64,000 bases of DNA, taken from contig NZ_CP124862.1 of NCBI RefSeq assembly GCF_030013905.1, forward strand, positions 744,001-808,000, in the 5' to 3' direction. Below the pieces are notes generated by a model. The model was not told the origin of the DNA and did no database searches. It worked only from the letters and a program-made list of their open reading frames with translations. The position numbers and the translations under genes were made by a program. The stretch's first letter is position 1. Every line of letters starts with the position of its first letter. The DNA comes from Petroclostridium sp. X23. GTDB lineage: Bacteria > Bacillota > Clostridia > SK-Y3. This document shows positions 59,832-64,000 of this stretch, piece by piece.

Positions 59832-60686
59832 TTAAATACGGTTTGCCGAACCAAACAATAATATATGCTCTTTTGTGGTATTTTTCACAACATCGATTAC
59901 GTGCTGATCCAGTTTCAAAGGTTCTACTTTATCTGCATTGTTTTCAATGTAACTTTTCAGCCCACTGCAGTATGCGATCTTTATTGCGGTAGAGATATTG
60001 ACTTTAGCTGCCCCTAAAGAAATCAACTGTTTGAATACGTCGCCCTCAAGTCCCGTGCCACCGTGTACCACCAATGGACATGAAGAAATTTCTTCTATCT
60101 CCTTAAAAAGATCAAAATTTATCTTGGGTTTGCCCTTATACAAGCCATGAGCAGTACCAATCGCAGGAGCAAAGGCATCTATACCTGTTTGTTCCAAGAA
60201 TATTTTACATTCATCTACTTTCGCTAAAGCTTCGTCACCACTGGCAACAATTACATCTTCTTCTACACCGACGATGGCTCCCAACTCACCTTCCACTGTC
60301 GCGTTATATTTTTTTGCATATGCTGCTATTTCCTTGGTAAGGCGGATGTTTTCATCTAAAGGCTTCTTCGAACCGTCAAACATGACTGATGACCATCCCG
60401 CATCTAAACATTTCTTGGCTAAATCCGCATCGGTGCAGTGGTCAAGATGTACTGCTACCGGTATACTTGCGTATTCGGCCATAGGGATCAACTGCTTGAT
60501 CAGTCCGTCTACTCCATGAAATTTCACTGTTGCGGTTGAAGTTTGTAGAATTAGTGGAGATCTTAATTCTTCAGCAGCATCAATAACAGCCTTTGCAGTT
60601 AAGTGGTTAAGAATATTGAATGCACCTACAGCATACCTTTCTTCTCTGGCTTTTTTGAGTATTTGACCCATATTAACATAAGACAT
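59832..60686 (-). CDS. Class II ketose-bisphosphate aldolase (GatY/KbaY/Fba type)
   Basis: The 284-residue zinc aldolase has GAFNILNH (about residues 21-28), the catalytic Asp and zinc His in VAVHLDHCTD (about residues 77-86), VEGELGAIVGVEED, zinc His residues in IGTAHGLYKG and VVHGGTG, and the phosphate-site NIST near residue 230. It cleaves a ketose bisphosphate to dihydroxyacetone phosphate and an aldehyde phosphate, or a related monophosphate. It is the first gene after the operator-promoter. Fructose- versus tagatose-bisphosphate specificity is not decided by inspection. Confidence 0.92.
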   Translation of the reverse strand: MSYVNMGQILKKAREERYAVGAFNILNHLTAKAVIDAAEELRSPLILQTSTATVKFHGVDGLIKQLIPMAEYASIPVAVHLDHCTDADLAKKCLDAGWSSVMFDGSKKPLDENIRLTKEIAAYAKKYNATVEGELGAIVGVEEDVIVASGDEALAKVDECKIFLEQTGIDAFAPAIGTAHGLYKGKPKINFDLFKEIEEISSCPLVVHGGTGLEGDVFKQLISLGAAKVNISTAIKIAYCSGLKSYIENNADKVEPLKLDQHVIDVVKNTTKEHILLFGSANRI

Positions 60687-60701
60687 ACACAAATCCCCCT
60701 T

Positions 60702-60757
60702 CTATAATCGAGCTATGTTATACATGTATATACATGTATAACATAGCTCGATTATAG
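60702..60757. promoter_or_regulatory. 56-nt perfect palindromic operator of the GntR operon
   Basis: The palindrome is perfect and has no loop. Its centre holds GT-A-TA-T-AC, the HutC-type GntR half-site pattern, flanked by TACATGTA dyads. Its distal end contains the promoter -10 box. A repressor here would cover the -10 and the start point. Confidence 0.75.
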
Positions 60758-60779
60758 CAAAGTTTTCCGCAAAAGTAAA
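60751..60779 (-). promoter_or_regulatory. Sigma-A promoter of the GntR operon
   Basis: On the minus strand, TTTACT (60774-60779), 17 bases, perfect TATAAT (60751-60756). The -10 is part of the palindrome. Confidence 0.7.
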
Positions 60780-60813
60780 TACCTAATTGTAAAAATTATC
60801 AAACTGATATAAT

Positions 60814-60868
60814 AATAAACACCTGCTATTTGTTGATTCTACAAGTCAACAAATAGCAGGTGTTTATT
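60814..60868. terminator. Terminator after spo0A
   Basis: A 23-bp perfect stem with a nine-base loop and TTATTATTAT-type tails, about 100 bases beyond the spo0A stop and before the GntR operon promoter. Confidence 0.8.
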
Positions 60869-60968
60869 CATTAAGTTAAAACATATTTATCATACTATAA
60901 ATAATGTCATTTGCTTTTACATTCTAAATAAAAATAATTTTAATTATATTAATCTTAATATAATTGAT

Positions 60969-61775
60969 TTACGACACTTTTAACTGTAATCTTAATTTAT
61001 CCGCAATCATTGCGATAAACTCACTATTTGTAGGTTTACCTTTACTATTTTGAATAGTATACCCGAATAAGTTTTCCAATGTCTCTACTTGTCCTCTGCC
61101 CCACGCGACTTCTATCGCATGTCGAATCGCTCTTTCAACTCTGCTTGGAGTCGTATTATATTGTCTGGCAATGGTAGGGTAAAGCTGCTTTGTGATAGAA
61201 TTAATGATCTCCATATCCTTTACTACCATCATAATAGCATCTCTAAGATACTGATATCCTTTAATGTGTGCCGGAACTCCGATCTCATGGATTACCTTGG
61301 TAACATTTGATTCGATATCTCTCATTGCAGGATTATACGGACCTCTAGCTTCACTAATAATATCACATCTAACAGTAGACCGGTTAGAACTAATGGCTCC
61401 CTTCAATTGTCTGATACGGCCAACCAAAACATCCATATCAAACGGTTTTATAATATAATACTCAGCACCCAATGCCATGGCACTTTGAGTAATTTTATCC
61501 TGCCCTACTGCCGATAGCATAATATAAATGGGCTTTTTTTGCATAGGAGTAGAACTTAGTTTTTCCAATACTCCTAAACCGTCCAAATGGGGCATAATCA
61601 CATCAATGATAGCGACATCGGGTAGAAGATCGGTAATTAAATCATAAGCTTCCGCACCGTCTTTTGCAATTCCCACAACCTCAATATCATCTTGATTATT
61701 AAGATATTCATATAATATCTCACAAAAATCTCGATTATCATCTGCAATAACAACTCTAATTCTATTATTATTCAA
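60969..61775 (-). CDS. spo0A: Sporulation master response regulator Spo0A
   Basis: The 268-residue protein has an N-terminal receiver domain with acidic pocket VIADDN (about residues 9-14), phosphoacceptor Asp58 in [11 protein letters not shown], and the switch Lys in IIKPFD. The C-terminal sigma-A-contacting DNA-binding domain has [19 protein letters not shown] (about residues 207-225). When phosphorylated it starts sporulation. The start is TTG at 61773-61775, with GGGGGGA seven bases upstream; this gives the family length. An in-frame ATG seven codons earlier lies before the SD. It is downstream of spoIVB, the conserved order. Confidence 0.97.
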   Translation of the reverse strand: MNNNRIRVVIADDNRDFCEILYEYLNNQDDIEVVGIAKDGAEAYDLITDLLPDVAIIDVIMPHLDGLGVLEKLSSTPMQKKPIYIMLSAVGQDKITQSAMALGAEYYIIKPFDMDVLVGRIRQLKGAISSNRSTVRCDIISEARGPYNPAMRDIESNVTKVIHEIGVPAHIKGYQYLRDAIMMVVKDMEIINSITKQLYPTIARQYNTTPSRVERAIRHAIEVAWGRGQVETLENLFGYTIQNSKGKPTNSEFIAMIADKLRLQLKVS

Positions 61776-61818
61776 GTTAATTTCCCCCCGTATCATTTGT
61801 ATTTTTTTACATAATTAT

Positions 61819-61847
61819 ATTATATTTGCTAATTGCTAAAAATTCAA
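61819..61847 (-). promoter_or_regulatory. Vegetative-type sigma-A promoter of spo0A
   Basis: On the minus strand, TTGAAT (61842-61847), 17 bases, perfect TATAAT (61819-61824). No clear 0A box was found. A 9-bp stem-loop (61923-61952) without a U tract lies between spoIVB and this promoter. Confidence 0.6.
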
Positions 61848-61970
61848 GCCTGTTTTTGAATAAATATTCTTTTTTTAGAAATTTTATATTCTTTTAGCAT
61901 ATATTTTAGAATAATGGGGTTAAGCGATAAACGTTTTTGATACTTTATCGCTCAATTATTATGATATTCT

Positions 61971-63269
61971 TCATTTTTCAGGTAATTGTATAATTTTTTT
62001 CAGCATCCATTCAATGAATATTCCATATCCTCTTGTCGGGTCATTCACAAAAACATGGGTCACTGCTCCCACAACCCTATCATTTTGAATGATGGGACTT
62101 CCGCTCATTCCTTGTACAATTCCCCCGGTTTTTTCTAATAATTTAGGATCGGTAATCTTAATAATCATTCCTTTACTGTTTTCTTCACTTTGCCTCATAA
62201 CTTTCTGGATTTCAACATCAAACTTCTCTATTTGATCCCCCTGTATATTTGAAAGTATATATGCAGGACCTTCTTCTACTTGTGTTCTTAATCCTATAGG
62301 CATAGGCTGTCCCCAACTATGATCTGCAATATCATACAGTTTTCCAAAAATACCAAAATCATTATTTGCCGATATACGTCCCAAGCTGCTTTCTTCTTGC
62401 ATGAAAACTCCTTTTAGCTCTCCTGGCTTTCCTTTTAATCCTTTGCGTATAGATACTATATTCGATTGTAGTATATCACCTTTTCCAACAGTAAGCAATT
62501 CTCCTGTATCTACATCTGTTATACCGTGCCCCAATGCACCAAAGCTTTTTGTTTCCGGATCAAAAAAAGTAAGTGTACCAATCCCCGCAGTACTATCCCT
62601 CACCCATAATCCAAACTTATATTGTTTATCCTCCAGACATTTTTCTGCAACGATCTTTGTGTCAATATATTTGTCTTTCCTTTTAATCATCAACTTTAAT
62701 TCTTGTCCTTGAGACTTTTCTACAATTTCAGTTAAATGCTCTATATCTTTTACTTTTATATCACCAAGATATTCTATGATATCTCCTTCCTTGATACCGG
62801 CATCTTTCCAAGGTTCCGAATTCTCCCCGCTAACATTTTTAAAATCGGATGTCCCTACAACCAATACTCCATCCGTGTAGAGCTTTACACCGATGGTACT
62901 GCCACAAGGTATCACAGTTGCTTTTGGTACTACATCCACTTCTACTGACCTTAGCGGGATTACACCAAAAAGTTTCAAATCTATATTAAAATTTCCTAGT
63001 TCATTGGATTTAATTACCAAAGGGTTATTTAAGTCCAATTCGTAGCTATCATTTACTACTTCACCATTTAAACTGAGCACTCCGCTTTTGTCAACTTGCG
63101 CATCTATGGTTATAGGCCTATTAAGATGATAAGTATATTCTTCACCTTCAAGAAGCATCAATCTACTGGGAAATAATAAATACATCTGAAACAGCATTGT
63201 AAAAGGTACTGTAATCAATACTAGAAATAAGATAATTAGTTTTTTCTTGATAAACCGCTGCGAATTCAA
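61971..63269 (-). CDS. spoIVB: SpoIVB serine peptidase, sigma-K checkpoint signal
   Basis: The 432-residue protein has an N-terminal membrane anchor (about residues 9-30), a PDZ domain (about residues 112-200, with GVLVVGTSDF and IKEGDIIEYLGDIKV) and an SA-clan serine peptidase domain. The likely catalytic His is in GALGHGITDVDTG (about residue 240) and the Ser in GMSGSPIIQ (about residue 393). The forespore secretes it to activate the SpoIVF/SpoIVFB complex. The start is TTG at 63267-63269, with GGAGG seven bases upstream. Confidence 0.95.
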   Translation of the reverse strand: MNSQRFIKKKLIILFLVLITVPFTMLFQMYLLFPSRLMLLEGEEYTYHLNRPITIDAQVDKSGVLSLNGEVVNDSYELDLNNPLVIKSNELGNFNIDLKLFGVIPLRSVEVDVVPKATVIPCGSTIGVKLYTDGVLVVGTSDFKNVSGENSEPWKDAGIKEGDIIEYLGDIKVKDIEHLTEIVEKSQGQELKLMIKRKDKYIDTKIVAEKCLEDKQYKFGLWVRDSTAGIGTLTFFDPETKSFGALGHGITDVDTGELLTVGKGDILQSNIVSIRKGLKGKPGELKGVFMQEESSLGRISANNDFGIFGKLYDIADHSWGQPMPIGLRTQVEEGPAYILSNIQGDQIEKFDVEIQKVMRQSEENSKGMIIKITDPKLLEKTGGIVQGMSGSPIIQNDRVVGAVTHVFVNDPTRGYGIFIEWMLKKIIQLPEK

Positions 63270-63474
63270 GCATTTCCCTCCTTCTAAGTTCAGTTGCGCT
63301 TCAAATAATGCAAATATTTATTTGAATTAGAATAATAATGTAATTTACATAACACTTGTCTAAGCTTAAATTAACCCTAAATCAATTTTATTATGCTGAC
63401 AAAATCTTAACGTATTGGTAAGACATTATTTAGCTCATCATACAATATTTAAAAATACTTACCTATGTATTATA

Positions 63475-63530
63475 AAAAAGCTAAAAAATATCCCGGATCA
63501 TGTTCGATCCGGGATATTTTTTAGCTTTTT
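63475..63530. terminator. 25-bp-stem terminator upstream of spoIVB
   Basis: The perfect 25-bp stem (63475-63499 with 63506-63530) has a GC-rich centre, ATCCCGGATC, and A/T-rich flanks. It overlaps the last codons of the hypothetical gene and ends it. The remaining 63270-63474 region is AT-rich and should hold the spoIVB promoter; none could be named. Confidence 0.88.
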
Positions 63531-63967
63531 CTTGCTTTTGGTTTACCTAAAACTTCTGACATAATAATTCCATTTAACAAAAGCTGCGGTGAAAAATCCA
63601 ATGTATCAGATATTTCATCATTTAACTCCGGTTTGATTGTGTCAACATCTTTATAATGATTTGGCTGGGTTTTTATCCGATTTTGTTCTTCGTAATCAGA
63701 TGTTTTACTTTCAAGTGGTGCAGTTTGAACAAATGCTTCTTTTTGATTTCCAGCGTTTTCTTTCTGATACTCAAACATATTAAACTGTTCTTCAATGTTC
63801 ATTGGTTCTTCATATTCTTCTTCATCAAAAAAATCCATATCTGCTTGCGGGGCTTGTGGAGGTATTTCATAATTTGGTGTTGCTCTTTTTGTATTTTTTT
63901 GACTTAAAGCATTTTTTATAAACATCCACCCAAAATAGAATATTACACCAAGTATGAGCTTTTCCAT
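63521..63967 (-). CDS. Hypothetical membrane-anchored acidic protein
   Basis: A 148-residue protein not recognised. One N-terminal membrane helix (about residues 3-20, LILGVIFYFGWMFIKNAL) is followed by a low-complexity, acidic and Gln/Pro-rich segment (about 30-120, with EIPPQAPQADMDFFDEEEYEE). A short conserved-looking C-terminus follows (LDFSPQLLLNGIIMSEVLGKP). AAGGTG lies before the ATG. Its C-terminal phrase is the part most likely to define a family. recN, which precedes spoIVB in many spore formers, is not at this position. Confidence 0.6.
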   Translation of the reverse strand: MEKLILGVIFYFGWMFIKNALSQKNTKRATPNYEIPPQAPQADMDFFDEEEYEEPMNIEEQFNMFEYQKENAGNQKEAFVQTAPLESKTSDYEEQNRIKTQPNHYKDVDTIKPELNDEISDTLDFSPQLLLNGIIMSEVLGKPKARKS

Positions 63968-64000
63968 ATCATCACACCTTATTATTTTTTGTTATTGTTA

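Noticed and set aside
60702-60757. Reading the 56-nt palindrome as a terminator
   Set aside because: It lies upstream of the operon, contains the -10 box and is not followed by a U tract; an operator fits better.
61923-61952. Stem-loop AGCGATAAA..TTTATCGCT after spoIVB as a terminator
   Set aside because: No U tract on the minus strand; kept only as a note in the spo0A promoter entry.

Overview
The window comes from a low-GC, endospore-forming Firmicute of the class Clostridia. Sporulation genes are spread through it (spoIVA, spoVM, ylbJ, an alpha/beta small acid-soluble spore protein, a Spo0E-like phosphatase, spoIVB, spo0A). It also carries RemA, PASTA kinase/PP2C, YloU/YloV-type proteins and acetate kinase/phosphotransacetylase, which fits a fermentative anaerobe. 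No rRNA, tRNA or CRISPR array was seen. I do not assign a genus.

Layout. 1-3.6 kb is accessory: a zinc-dependent dehydrogenase cut by the left edge, a FadR-type regulator and one DDE insertion sequence. 3.6-11.8 kb is a minus-strand housekeeping/sporulation block: YIEGIA pair, DUF512 protein, der, plsY, gpsA, spoIVA, preceded by DUF177-rpmF. 12-15.7 kb holds a sugar-acid (KDG-type) kinase with its own operator and the pta-ackA operon. 15.9-26.4 kb is a broken-up version of the Bacillus ylb cluster: tmcAL, endonuclease Q, a patatin-like esterase, ylbJ, a coiled-coil protein, coaD, rsmD. It is interrupted by an alcohol dehydrogenase and a second insertion sequence with clear target-site duplications. 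26.5-49.9 kb is an almost complete Bacillus ylo cluster: recG, fakA-like, yloU, rpmB, spoVM, thiN, rsgA, prkC, prpC, rlmN, rsmB, (zinc peptidase, DUF116), fmt, def, priA, coaBC, rpoZ, gmk, remA, yicC, ylxP, rqcH. 50.1-53.7 kb is a SteA/SteB-like envelope cluster with a MraY-like transferase and a glycosyltransferase. 53.8-60.9 kb is a terminator-bounded catabolic operon: class II aldolase, PHP phosphoesterase, FGGY kinase, DHDPS-family lyase, 2-hydroxyacid dehydrogenase, UTRA-GntR regulator and a second PHP protein. The window ends with spo0A, spoIVB and a hypothetical membrane-anchored protein.

Functionally, the blocks cover translation and its quality control (def, fmt, rsmB, rlmN, rsgA, rpmB, rpmF, rqcH), nucleotide and cofactor supply (gmk, coaBC, coaD, thiN), replication restart and repair (priA, recG, endonuclease Q), phospholipid synthesis (plsY, gpsA, fakA-like), Ser/Thr phosphorylation signalling (prkC, prpC) and spore formation. 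Spo0A is the master regulator, and a Spo0E-like phosphatase in the same window could remove its phosphate.

The most interesting points lie outside the conserved genes. (i) The GntR operon has a 56-nt perfect palindrome over its -10 box and no transporter; its substrate is unknown. (ii) An IS copy has separated a consensus promoter from a 34-residue peptide gene that has a perfect Shine-Dalgarno and its own terminator. (iii) Tandem GTTCAC heptamers have invaded gene ends. (iv) A nested three-stem inverted-repeat element lies between rsmB and rlmN. (v) A KdgR-like operator lies in front of the sugar-acid kinase.
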